Origin: Irineochytrium annulatum
Lineage: Eukaryota > Chytridiomycota > Chytridiomycetes > Chytridiales > Chytridiaceae
Reading direction: 5' to 3'
Length of the DNA: 48,752 nucleotides
Assembly (NCBI GenBank): GCA_027600665.1
Contig: JADGJL010000070.1
Location: forward strand, 1-48,752
Position 1 is the stretch's first letter; every line of letters begins with the position of its first letter. A model generated the notes under the pieces. The model was not told the DNA's origin and made no database searches. It worked only from the letters and a program-made list of their open reading frames with translations. Both the position numbers and the translations under genes were made by a program. Positions 31,414 through 42,320 of the stretch are shown in pieces.

Positions 31414-32782
31414 TCAATCAAAATCGTTAAATAAATCCTCCCCAGTCGTCATCCAACCCCCACGCGCCCCAACCGGCCTCCACTCAATATCTGACCCCCA
31501 CCCATTGTGCGCCAGATCCCAAAGCCCCATCCCACAGCTGACCAAGTACGCGAGGAACGTGAGAAACCCAAAGCCAAACGCCATGTCCCAGGGCGAGCAA
31601 CGGGGTGCGCCGGCGAAGATGTCGGGAGGGCAGGCGCCGTACTTTACGAGCGAGATGGACGACGAGAGCCAAAAGGCGGCCCATATGAAGTCGACACCGA
31701 ATTCGACGCGGGAGAAGCGCGGGTGGCGGATCGGGAGGATGTTGAGGTGGGACGGGAAGAGGTAGACAACGACGAACGCGAACGAGACAAACTAAAAACG
31801 ACAAGGCTATTAACACACACACACACAGCCTATCACGGTGTTGTGACGCGTCTTAAAGCAACTTACAGCGGAAGAGATCGACGTGAAGGACATCATGTTG
31901 ATCCCTGATGACGTGAGGATCGCGGAAGAGTAATTGACGCTGAACGTTCCTGCCGCCAGGGAGGTAAAAGCAGCTACATAGCCAGATAGTTAGCCATGGC
32001 AGAAATAGATGCTCATTAAGAAGTTATGGCTTACCGACTGCGAGCCCGAAATGGAGACACCGTAAACAGAACCGGTACTCCCGACACGTATCCTTCCACA
32101 CAGGCAGCGGCGTCTGCTTGGTAAACAGCTTGATCCTCGACTTTCTTAGCGTCCACCCACTCTTCGGCGTGTCCGGCGCATCCTTCGTCTCAAACGACGC
32201 CCGCTTCCCCTCCCCGCCTCCAAATGCTCCGCTTGACTTTCTCCCGGCGGCCCAGCTGGCCCTCCGGCTGCTACCACTGCTGTTGCTCCTCGCAGCCTCC
32301 CTCAAACCCGTCCCCGGCGCGAGGGACGGCAACGAGCCACCTAGGTCGACGCCGTCCCCCTCGCCTGCCGAGTTCCGACCAATTGGGAGCTCCATCTCGA
32401 TCCCCCCGGGAGAGGTCAGCGAGAGCCGCACGTTGTTGGACCGCCGTTTCTCATCATGACCCCCGCCCCCCGTGACGAGGGCCGCCATCCTCGCTTGCGA
32501 GGGGGCGACCGAGTTCCTCGACGACTGGCTGAGGCTGCTCGCGAGATTCTTGTTGCTGTTCGTCGCACTACCGCCGCCATTGTTGTTAATGGCGCTGGTG
32601 CTTTCGCCATGGGTGACGGCGGCGCCTTCGGTCGGGTTGTGGACGGAGCTGCCGAGCGGCCGTCCCAGGTCCCTGTTGGACAATGATCTGGCGGAAGTGT
32701 TGCTCGCAGAGGCGGTGGAGCCGCCGGGGGACCGCGCCGAGTTCGCTATGGCGACCGTGAGTCGGGGCGGCGGGGACGACAT
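31414..32782 (-). CDS. MARVEL-like four-span membrane protein with long disordered N-terminus
   Basis: Exons 32782-32035, 31973-31867, 31791-31414 join in phase (410 aa). Residues 1 to about 230 are Ser/Asn/Gly-rich and disordered (for example SINNNGGGSATNSNKNL). From about residue 235 a basic segment (LRKSRIKLFTKQTPLP) leads into a membrane domain with about four hydrophobic segments: FCLRCLHFGLAVGAFTSLA; INMMSFTSISSAFVSFAFVV; VEFGVDFIWAAFWLSSSISF; MAFGFGFLTFLAYLVSCGMG. That spacing resembles fungal MARVEL-domain (Nce102-type) proteins. Start MSSPPPRLTVAIANS is chosen because it is the first Met compatible with the divergent 6PF2K gene; upstream Mets would overlap it. Function not known; plasma-membrane organisation is a guess. 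Confidence 0.65.
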
Positions 32783-32858
32783 TGCAGAGCGACCCTGGAG
32801 CGAGTGCTGAAAGGTGTTCGTCAATTGTTCGCGAGAAATACAGTGCAATCCTGCGATC
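32783..32858. promoter_or_regulatory. 76-bp bidirectional promoter, MARVEL-like / 6PF2K
   Basis: Only 76 bp lie between the chosen start codons (32 bp if the upstream 6PF2K Met at 32814 is used). Shared control is inferred from geometry. Confidence 0.45.
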
Positions 32859-34635
32859 ATGGACGGAAGCCCTGCACCGGCTCCGGCAGTATTACTAGAC
32901 CTCGGCGGCCGCGACACCTGGTACGGGATGCCCCGATTCTTCCCGATCCCGAATGAATGCGAGAGATCTGACCCCACGCTTTCCCCAAGGGGCGCGCCCC
33001 CAATGGCGAAGCTCGCGATCGTGATGGTGGGCCTGCCGGCGCGCGGAAAGACCTACATCGCGAGGAAGCTGGCCCGCTACCTGAACTGGCTGGGCCACCC
33101 GGCGAAACTCTTCAACGTCGGGAACTACCGGCGCGAGATGGCGGGCGCATCCAAGGACCATAGCTTCTTTGACCCGAAGCACAAGGAGAACGCGAAGTTG
33201 AGACAAGGGATCGCGGACGCGGCGCTGGAGGACATGGTCGGGTGGTTCCGGGAGCTGAGCGAGAAGGAGGAGAGGGTGCGGAAGGTGGAGTCCGTGGGGT
33301 CGAGCATGACGAACCTGGCCGGGATCGCATCTGGAATCACCCCTGCGGCAGCGGCGAAGAATACCGCGGCAGGATCGAGTAGCCCGGCCACCAGCGTTGC
33401 GTCTCCTGTGCTTGGGCCGAAGGTGAACGTTAACAAGGCGTTGGTTACGGAGGGCCGGATCGGGATCTATGATGCGACGAACTCGACGCGGGATAGGCGT
33501 CGGATGATACAGGAGAGGTGCGATGAGGAAAACATTGAGGTGATGTTTGTTGAGAGCATATGCAACGACGAGGAGATCATCATGGCGAATATCCGTGAGG
33601 TAACATCGTCGTTCTTCATGCATTCTATCGCATGTCTTTGCTAAGTGAAATTTATCGTCACTAGGTCAAAATATCTTCGCCGGATTACAAGGACGTGGAG
33701 GACGAGCAGCAAGCGATTCGGGATTTCGTCGAGCGCATCAAACACTACGAATCCACATATCAAACCATCGCCGCCGACGAGCTCCAGGGCCGGATTCCCT
33801 TCGTCAAGCTCATCGACGTCGGCGAGCAGGTCATCATCAACAAGATCCGCGGCTACATCCAATCCCGCGTCGTCTACTTCCTTATGAACCTCAACATCAC
33901 ACCTCGATGCATTTATTTCTCCCGTCACGGCGAGTCCATGTTCAACCTCGAGGGCAAGATTGGCGGCGATTCGAGTCTTAGCCCTCGGGGCCAGCTCTTC
34001 GCCCGGAAACTCCCCGAATTGATCCGCGAGAAGTTAGGGGAGGAGACGCATTTGACCGTCTGGACTTCCACGCTCCGACGGACAATCCAGACGGCTGCCC
34101 ACATTCCCCACCCGCAGCTGCAGTGGAAGGCGCTTGACGAGCTCGACTCGGGCGTGTGCGACGGGCTCACGTACGAAGAGATTGAGGAGAGGTACCCAGA
34201 GGATTTCGCGATGAGGGACGACGACAAGTACAACTACCGGTATCGGGGCGGGGAAAGCTACGCGGACCTCGTCAGAAGGTTGGAGCCCGTCACGTTGGAG
34301 CTAGAGCGCCATCATGAGAAGGATCATTCGATCCTGATCATTGGCCATCAGGCCGTGTTGAGGGCCATTTACGCGTACTTTTTGAACTACTCACATGACG
34401 AGCTGCCTTACATCAATATACCCCTGCATACCGTCGTGAAGCTTACGTTCAAGGCTTATGGTTGCATCGAGGAGAGGTATCAAACTTTTGCATCAGTCAG
34501 ACCTAATACCTTGCGCTGACGCTACGAAACAGATTTAAGCTCGATATACCGGCTGTTGATACCCACCGTGTAAAGGCGTCCACGCCGCTAGTTAAGAATC
34601 CTGCGGGTCAAGGGGACGTAGTCGGTGCGGTTTAA
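32859..34635 (+). CDS. Bifunctional 6-phosphofructo-2-kinase / fructose-2,6-bisphosphatase
   Basis: Makes and degrades fructose 2,6-bisphosphate, the switch between glycolysis and gluconeogenesis. Exons 32859-33599, 33665-34476, 34533-34635 join in phase (551 aa). The kinase domain starts RGAPPMAKLAIVMVG with the P-loop GLPARGKT, then LFNVGNYRREMAG and IYDATNSTRDRRRM. A low-complexity insert of about 45 residues (about 33300-33425, Ala/Ser-rich) interrupts the kinase fold. The phosphatase domain has YFSRHGESMFNL with the catalytic His, GDSSLSPRG, ELDSGVCDGLTYEEI and the second His in IIGHQAVLRAIYAYF. Both active sites look complete, unlike yeast Pfk26. The final exon ends FKLDIPAVDTHRVKAS. 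A poly(A) signal AATAAA is at 34658-34663. The upstream Met at 32814 is an alternative start. Confidence 0.94.
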
Positions 34636-35225
34636 GCGATGACCATTTTCACAATGTAATAAATGAGCACGATTTAGTATACTCCCAACTTGTTGCGACA
34701 ATTCTGTAGTCGAAAATGTCTCATGCACTCATGAGAATATACTTTGCCATCGGTGAAACAGCAACGACCCAGCGTTTGTAATGCTCGCGAGGGCTTTTTG
34801 AGCTGCACGAGTGATAGCAATGTATCAACTTTCAAAGGCCAGCAACTCTCCCCGACTGAGTATTGCGCATATCTCAACAGCCCCGAAATTGTCTCTCGTC
34901 GAGCTTCAAGCTAGAGGACAACCTTCTTGATAGTGCCGGTGCTGTTTATTTTATTACAGCCATCATATTGCAAGTAGCCATCCACTTATTCATTCACTAA
35001 ACCAACGTTTACGCCGAGACACCTGGGTAAGCAAGGGGAACGGACGGGGAAAGTCGGGGACAAGAAGCAAAATGATCCAAGACAAAAGTAATTAAATTTG
35101 AGGAAGGAGCGGATGAAAATTGGCAAGCGGGACAACAAAAGAGATACGCGAAAACTATACCGTCGGGATTTATGCGCATAAAACTACATTCGATAACGGG
35201 TGGTACAGGCGAAACCTCTTCGCTG
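34636..35225. other. Convergent intergenic region downstream of 6PF2K
   Basis: About 590 bp between stop codons. It contains the 6PF2K poly(A) signal at 34658-34663. No gene recognised. Confidence 0.4.
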
Positions 35226-38200
35226 TTAAATGCCCTTCTGCCGGTCACCTACCCAACTATTTTGTCTCTCGACTATCTCCGCTAACCGCTTTTTCTTCTC
35301 CGCGATCTTTCGATCCTCCTGGGCACGCCTCTCCTCATCTTCTGCGATCTCGGCCCGGAGTGCTCTCACTGCGTCAGGCGTTTGCGGCCGGGACGGTACG
35401 AAAGCCATAGCAGCCGGGTTGACACCGCGGACCGAGTTCTTGCGCCGACCCTTGATCTTTGCCTCGGCATCGGACCGGCGCCTGCCGAATCCGGAGGCAT
35501 GATGGCCCTCATTCTGCTCCGACGCCTCGCGATCGTCCTCCTGAGTGCTCTGCGAAATGCCGGGGGCGATGCGGGTGCGGCGCTCGTTTCTCTCCCCTGA
35601 TTCCTGTGAAGTACCCGTAGTTGTAACCGAGCTAGCGCTCCTCTCTAAAAACTGCACAGGGGCGTCGCCGTCCTTCGAAGCCTTCCTCGTTATGGATATC
35701 CTGGCCTTAGGCGGCGACCCTAACTTTCGAGATGCGGGGTCGTTGATTGCGGGCACGACAATTTTGTTCTTTTTCGACGCCTCCGACGGCCGAGTTGCGT
35801 GGTCTTCCGACGGGGGCATAATGCTGTTGTGCCTAAACGACGAGTTCGACGGCCGAGATGCGAGGGCCTCCGATGGGGCCACGGCTGCCGCGGAGGTCGA
35901 GGGACCCGGCCCCGGGAAGGCGCGCTGGCGCAGCTCGAATAGCCGCTTATTAAGTTTCTTCTCACGCGCCTTGCCCGCCGTAGTGCGCGCTGCCTCCGGT
36001 TGCGGATCGCTTTCCTTCCAATCATCACCCGGACGAATTTCCTGTTGCTGCGGCTCCATGCCGGTCCCGTCCGCCCGAATCTCCAGTTGTTGATCCACTT
36101 TATGCGGCTGGCTCCTCGAAAGCGGCTCCTGCTCGGGCCTCTGTCTGTAAGATTCGACACGGCGCGGATCCGACTGATGCTCTCGCCTCACATCCTCCCG
36201 GCCACGCGCCTGATGTTCCTCATAATCCCTTCGCGTATTACTCGGTCCCACCTGTCGCTCTTGACTCAACCTGCGCGACGCGTACAAAGGCTCGTGCTGC
36301 CGCTCGTCCCGACTGCAAACTCCTCCTACACGCCCTTCTTGCAGTTGCTCACCGTCACGACCGCCCCCACGCGGCGCTGGCTGCTGCCCACGCTCCCAAC
36401 GGACCCCGCCAGCGCGTATCTCCTGCCCGTAACGAGTCTTGTCTGCACGCGAGTCCTGCTCGATGTGCGCGCCAAAGCCGCGCATCTCTCCTTCGTTCCG
36501 CGGCCCACATTTACGCGACTCCTGCTCATAGCGCGTCCCGCCTTCACGCGGGTCATGATCGTTTAGCGCCCCAAATTCGACCTGCCCGTCACCGTAGCGC
36601 CCCCGCGTGGCACCTGTTGATTCCGCGTCCCGACGACACGCGACTCCTCGTTGCGTGTCCCGCCTGCACGCGGCCCCTCTCCATAGCGCGCCCCGCCAGC
36701 CGGCTCATGGAGCGAACCCGCGCGCGCCTCGAGTTCTTCACCTTCACTGTGTCCGCGTGAATCCCGGTCGTAACTTTCCCGTCGTGGCACCTGATTACTG
36801 CCGGTGTTATGGAGCGAAGGCACGGTCACCCGCCCGGATTCCATTATCGACCGAACATGCTCGACCGGAAAAACAGCCGTCCCGGTGCCGAACTGGCCGG
36901 GCGCCGGACGATCGTCCGGCCTTGGGGAAGCGGTAAAATCGTAGTTATTGTCGGGGTTATGGTGGCATTCTTCCCAATCGTGGCCCAATATAGGTCTCCC
37001 ATGGCCTTTCCACATACAAACTTTCCAACGACCCCGCCCCTTGTCCCACACGTCGTTCCTCCCGCGGAATGGGACCTGCAACAAACCGGCGGCCTGGTTG
37101 ACGGCATTCGGCGGCAGGCCGCCTGGAGTGCGGCCGAAGCCCAAGTTGGCCGCTTGCTGAGAAGACCCCGGCGAGCCTCCGCGTGCCGTAGTCATGCCGT
37201 GCACCTCTTGCTGCTGCCACACCATCGCATTGCGGTGACAGTGGTTATCACGATAGGAAAAGGACTCGTTCCGGTGATTTGGCCTCAAAGACGAGTCGCT
37301 TGCAGAATGGCTAGGTGCGGCGCCACCACGTCCTCCGACGACCCCTGGCTGTGCCGAATAGAGATTGTTCGACAAGCCAATTGCATAATCCATACGCTGC
37401 TGTATGTTGGAAAGTGCTCGGAAAGACATGCTCGACGATGATGAGCCCATGTCATAACCGCCGCCACCCTGCATGTTGATTGGGCCACCCAAAGGCGTGG
37501 TGGATGAAGAGTTAACGACGAATCCGGCCCCGTCCTTGAAGGTAAACGGTCCGCCCGACGAAGATGAACTTGCCCTGTACCAGCCGCCACCTAGCACGTT
37601 GAAAGATCCTCTCGAAGGCGAACCATTGCGATGCACACCGAAACCCCCGCCTTGCATAACAACGTTCGACAAGCCGAAGTAAGGTCCGTTGCGCGATCTA
37701 TTGGGACCTCTAGAACGATTCCAGGGCTAAACAGAGGTTAGACGGCAAAAAACAGGAAGAACGTCATCACATTCTCGGGCAAGAAGTTGAATGTGCGAGG
37801 GAACTCGTGATCCTTCGCCACTGTTTCCTGCCGTGGCGGTGCTCCCGCTATTGATCCCCACTGCGCCTCCCAATCTCTCTCAAGCGACTCGAGATAATTG
37901 TTGGGTTTGGAGGCATTCCTAACTTCCTCCTTCGGTTTAAAAGGCTCCGGTGTTCCCCCCTTGGGTCTGGGAGGATCCTGTTTCCCATATTGTTAGCAAA
38001 TCAACTGCAACAAAATGAACACTGAAGATATGAGAAAGGAGAATTTTCGACGTACCCCAGGACGAGGCCAATGACCCGTGAACTTGCCCCTGTGCTTATC
38101 GGGTTCCGCGTTGCTGCGGAACTTCCGCGCCTCCTCCTCTCGCGCAAGTCGGGCCGCCTCGTCGACATCCGGCTCGGCTTCCTCCACGACGGGCTCATCG

Positions 38201-39417
38201 CCCTCCCCATACAGCAAATGTTCGTCGGCATCTTCTCCCGCGAAAATCGTCACAACAGGCTTGCCACCGCGAGTCGCGAAGGAGTAAGAAGATGGAGCGG
38301 AGACGGCCGTCGGCCTCGGCTGCGACGTTGAGCTGGACCTCCGGCTCTCGGTGGTGGGCGTCTCCCACAACCGTGAATAGTCGTCCTCGATCGCGGTGGA
38401 TGACGGCTGGGGCGGAAATGTTGCTTCAGTTTCCGGTTTAGCAACCGAATCGGACTCAATGCGAGAGGCGGTTATCAAAGCAACGTCTTTTGACTGAAAG
38501 GAGATGGTGAACAGAGTGCATACGACACAAGGCAGAAAAGTTCTTGCCTGGCCATCGGCGGTGCTAGCTTCCGTTGTTTGGATCACGCTGCTCAAAATCA
38601 ACGTCTCCGGTAGGTTTGGCGCGCCTTCAATCGCACGAGACTGGTCAGTACGAGCTCTCGCGTCGGTGTCAGAATGAAAGAGAGGTTTGGTGCGCGCATT
38701 CGAGTGGGGCGGTCGGAGAGCGGCGTTTTCGCTGGCTTCCGCGCCAACACCCTTCTGACTGGTTGCGTCCCCCGCTGAAGTCGCTTCGACGCCCTGTGAC
38801 CCTTCAGCAGTCGCGTCTGTTGTTAATGTGTCCCCCAGCTCCTTGTTGTCGTCCTCAGTTTTTAATTGCTCGACGTCCCCTGCCCCTGCGACCGGCTCGG
38901 TGACTTCGGGGCCAGCATCCGAGTCGAGGATTGCAGCGTGAGAGCTCTCGTCGCGCGCGTCATCCTCATTGTCAACGAAGTCGTTATTGAACTCCGCACC
39001 AGTTGTGGCGAGCGAAGGCGCGCCTAAAGAAACCTCGCCCGCGACGCCTGTGGAAGCAAGCGCAAGCGGCGCGACGACCGGGACCGTAGGGGATAACTCT
39101 GCGGCCCCGGCAGTTTTCGTGTGAAGCGTGGTCTCAGATATGGAGGGCCTCACCGAGGACGCTGGAATGCAATCGCGGTGGGGACTGGCCTCGACTACCT
39201 CCGAAGCTTCGAGCTCGGTGGCGGCATTGGCGTTCTCGGCGCTGAGGGTTTCGTTTGAATCGACGAAGGCGGGGTCGCAAGTCTTGACCGAGTCGCCGCC
39301 GTCGCGGTTTTCGCCCGGGGCGGCGGTAGGGGTGTCGAGCGCAGGCAGGGGCAAGGCATGCTGGTCAGCCTGGACGTCGCCGGCATCACCGACCGCGCTG
39401 CTGGGAGAGGTGGACAT
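35226..39417 (-). CDS. Very large, mostly disordered protein of unknown function (frame break near 36600)
   Basis: Exons: 39417-38056 (containing a probable 54-nt in-frame GC-AG intron at 38494-38547), 37977-37771, 37726 to about 36614, then 36581-35226. About 1330 aa. The N-terminal third is Ala/Thr/Glu-rich and acidic. A short conserved-looking block follows: KPVVTIFAGEDADEHLLYG, then ARLAREEEARKF, then HWPRPG joined to DPPRPKGG, and NNYLESLERDWEAQW. The middle is Gly/Ser-rich (GGPFTFKDGAGFVVN) then Arg/Gly-rich. The C-terminus is a basic coiled coil (ALRAEIAEDEERRAQEDRK, KKKRLAEIVERQ). The frame changes near 36600: either a 32-nt GT-AG intron (36582-36613) or a 1-base deficit in a C5 run at 36600-36604. 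No domain is recognised; a cytoskeletal or polarity scaffold is only a guess. Confidence 0.6.
38494..38547 (-). other. Probable GC-AG intron inside the large disordered-protein gene
   Basis: On the minus strand the segment starts GCAAGA and ends TTTCAG. It is 54 nt (divisible by 3), and if translated would insert a hydrophobic Cys/Phe-rich stretch unlike its hydrophilic surroundings. GC-AG introns are a known minority class in fungi. Confidence 0.6.
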
Positions 39418-39783
39418 CGGTTCGAGTGGCGCGGGCCCGCGTCTTGGACAATTCCCGAACTATGCTTGCCGGCAGAGGGCAGGCGACCGGGTTCGCGCAT
39501 GTATCAATACTACGACGCGGCTGCTTCCTCTTGGTCGAGCGAACACGAGTGCAGCGCACAACTGCCTTTGGGACGAGTTTTAACTATATTAATATCAACA
39601 GCCGAGCGCGTTGTTGGAGGATATTAAAAAACAACACTAATTAATCAGGCGGAGACACCTTCGCTTCGGTTGTGTGGATGGCTTGACATGTCGTGCCTGT
39701 CAAAAGAGCGGGATGGGCTGTGAGGGCGGGAGGCTCCAGCTACAAAAGCGTGCGCCTCTCACAGCCCGAGAAGAAAGTCGACG
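39418..39783. promoter_or_regulatory. Divergent intergenic region, large disordered protein / small secreted protein
   Basis: About 366 bp between divergent starts. No gene recognised; AT-richer around 39590-39645. Confidence 0.35.
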
Positions 39784-40642
39784 ATGTTCCTAACCACCCA
39801 GCTCGTCGCCGTCGCGCTGGTCGGCGCCGTCATCGCTCCATTCGCGGATGCCGCATTGCCCGGCAAGATTGTCGGCATTAAGGACCAAAAGGTACGTTGC
39901 CCATCCGCCGTGCCTGCCTACTGTGATTTACCATCTGCAATGTTGTTGTGTGCCTAACCGACTCCAAAAAATCGCGTAGAACTTCTGCCTGATGCTGCCT
40001 GCCGAGCCCGGCGTCTCAATCGGCGACTCGGAGGGATCCGCTCAGTCGTGGTGTATTGGGGACTACTCGACGAGGGGCTCCGAGAGGCTACCCGACGGCG
40101 CAATCGTGAGCGCGCACGTTATCAGGACCGACGCGTTCATTCAAGGTCTGATATAACATACTACAGACGCACGCTCTTAATTCCGCATTTGTTGTTAGTG
40201 ACCGGTAAAATTAACGAGGACATGCTCAAGATCCCTGACGGCGACGGCGGTGGCCAGTGTGAGCTCTCGCGATTTACTACATGCTGCGACTTGCTAATTA
40301 TGGCATGTGCCAGACGACGACGCTCCAAAGGGTAGCGAGCCTTCTAGCGGTGGTGACCCCTCCCTTGGCTTTCCGCACTATGTCGAGCTGGTCGGCTCAG
40401 GCGTCTACTGCATGCGTCTTTGCACCTCGTCGGGTGTCGACGAGAGCAGCCCGTGCAACATGCACAAGGACACGGAGGGTTGCGACGTCGTCATCGGCGG
40501 CTCGTACGAGGACGGGTTCACGTACGAGGACCGAAGCGGTGGTGTCGGGAAGAAGAAGAAGAAGAATGGCGGCGGCGCGTCACGTCGCATACGGCGTCCG
40601 AATGGGAAGAAGGTCGGGTTTAGGAAGGGGCGCAACGACTGA
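39784..40642 (+). CDS. Small secreted cysteine-containing protein of unknown function with basic C-terminal tail
   Basis: Exons 39784-39891, 39980-40145, 40199-40258, 40314-40642 join in phase (220 aa). A signal peptide (MFLTTQLVAVALVGAVIAPF) ends near ADAALPG. The mature part has a pattern I recall from a widespread fungal secreted family: NFCLMLPAEPGVSIGDSE, then SWCIG, LPDGAIVSAHVI, FIQVTGKIN, GGGQYDDAPKG, HYVELVGSGVYCMRLC and GCDVVIGGSY. Five or more cysteines suggest disulfides. No enzymatic motif is visible. The C-terminus is unusual: about 30 residues rich in Lys/Arg/Gly (GKKKKKNGGGASRRIRR) follow the conserved part, perhaps binding wall polymers or nucleic acid. Convergent with FIST (125 bp between stops). 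Confidence 0.82.
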
Positions 40643-40767
40643 GGACAACGAGGGAGATACATCGTTTTACGAGACAAAACTTTCGGTACAATTATTCATC
40701 GGGACAATACTTCCGTCGGACTTAAATTTTCTCGTGTAGCCATAGTATTTTCAAAAGTAAACAGATT

Positions 40768-42174
40768 TCAATTAGTCTTCTTATTCGCTTGCACAAAGGA
40801 CGAAGGTACAATTGACACGTCCGAGGACTCCTTTGGTATTCCAAAAATTATCCCGCAATCGCTCGCCGCCTCCAGCAGAGTGCCTTTGTGATCCGGAAGA
40901 CCGCCTTCGACAGGAGGTATACATTCATCCTCAGAACAGGCGGAGAAATGAAGACCGTCTGGCTCTATAACATTCACGTCCACGGCCCCCTTTAACGGCC
41001 GCATAAACTAAATAATTGGTGAGAAACTGCAATGTTCAGCGGACATACCTGTATATTGCTAGATTTGTCAATGTTCCATTGTGTGTCGACGGCGACCGCT
41101 CCGTTCGACAAATCGCCGCTAGCAATCTTGTACACGCGTCGAGACGCGTCCGACGCGCTGCTGCTCCGCACCATGCAGTAAAGCGAGTGGTCGTTTGAAA
41201 CGTTTGAGCTCGGTATGGCAGCCACTTGATCATTTAAATAAGCTGCGGCACTTAAATCGGAGGTGCCGCCTAGTGGCTGAAGCATCGAAAGGATGTTGCC
41301 GCGGCCTCTATACAGAATCTTACCTGACTGGCGAAAAGAAGCAACTTACTTGACAATCCTCAAGGGAGAACCTATGGGCACGAGGCTTGGCCAACCGACT
41401 TGAACTCTCAATTGATCTTTCGGCCCCATTATCGTCAATCCGACCGTTCCACCGCTAAGAATGTCTTCGCCAAAGAACAAACAGTGATCCGCGCCAGTAA
41501 TAAAAGGAGTCCTCGCGCCGATCAAGCCCACTTTCGCGACCGAGCGATACTTCGCGTCAAAGGACCGCAGGAACGCGTGAGGGTCGTTGTCCGAGAAGAG
41601 AATCGTGAGGTCCCTTCGTTCATGATCAACATCGACACAGGCGCGCGTAAATGTCCAACCCTGGAGTCTTGCCAAGCCCGTCGACGTCCGGTACGTCCAC
41701 CGACATCGCGTTCGCGCCGCCGCCATCGCGATCGGGATCCGCCCCGAACTTCGACATGCCCTCAAATCCACCGTCCTCGGCCGAGAACGCGTCCCTCCCG
41801 CCCACGGGCATGCTCAAGTCCGGCCACCGCCCGACAGCCTTCCTCCGGACCTTGGTGGCGGTGGGTATAAAGAACGCGTCGACGCGCACCTCCGGCGCGG
41901 CTTCCAAAAGCGCGACGGACACCGTGTGGCCGCGACGGCCGAGGCTGGAGACGACTGTCCCTACGATCGGGGTTGCGGGGGTCGATCGTTGCGCGGCGTG
42001 CAGGGACGATCGGAGGACGCAAGACATGGTCGGGATTTCGGCCGGGCGCGGATGGGAAGCGGATACGAGGAGGACGGCGGCGCGCAGGGAGAGGGCGGAC
42101 CCGGAGATGGCATCCGTCACGCCCTTCCGGAGGACGTCGATTGAGCAGCTCGACAACGTCGTCCAACAGACCAT
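40768..42174 (-). CDS. FIST-domain (FIST_N/FIST_C) protein
   Basis: FIST domains are proposed small-ligand sensory modules (FBXO22 in animals is a relative). Exons 42174-41695, 41660-41350, 41307-41049, 41007-40768, about 429 aa. FIST_N signs: RAAVLLVSASHP, SLHAAQ, IVGTVVSSLG, LTILFSDNDPHAFLRSFDAK, KVGLIGARTPFITG, ILSGGTVGLTIMG. FIST_C begins VQVGWPSLVPIGSPLRIVK joined to GRGNILSMLQPLGG, continues DHSLYCMVRSSS, and ends EPDGLHFSACSEDE and SDCGIIFGIPKESS. The exon 1/2 join uses a 34-nt GT-AG intron (41661-41694), shorter than usual; a one-base indel is the alternative. Start MVCWTTLSS avoids overlap with the divergent anoctamin gene. Confidence 0.8.
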
Positions 42175-42320
42175 TTGACAATTTCCAACTCGATCCTTTG
42201 CCACGAGCTCCCATTCCTCCATCGTTCCCCATACCGATCGGCCCCTGTCGAGGACGTTTAAGGCGGTGTCGTTGACCAACTACTTCACGAGTATTGATCT
42301 TGAGCCACTCCGCATCCAAT
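42175..42320. promoter_or_regulatory. 146-bp bidirectional promoter, FIST / anoctamin
   Basis: Space between two divergent start codons. No TATA box is obvious. Regulatory role inferred. Confidence 0.45.

Noticed and set aside
31814..31827. CA-dinucleotide microsatellite
   Set aside because: Short run inside a MARVEL-gene intron; ordinary.
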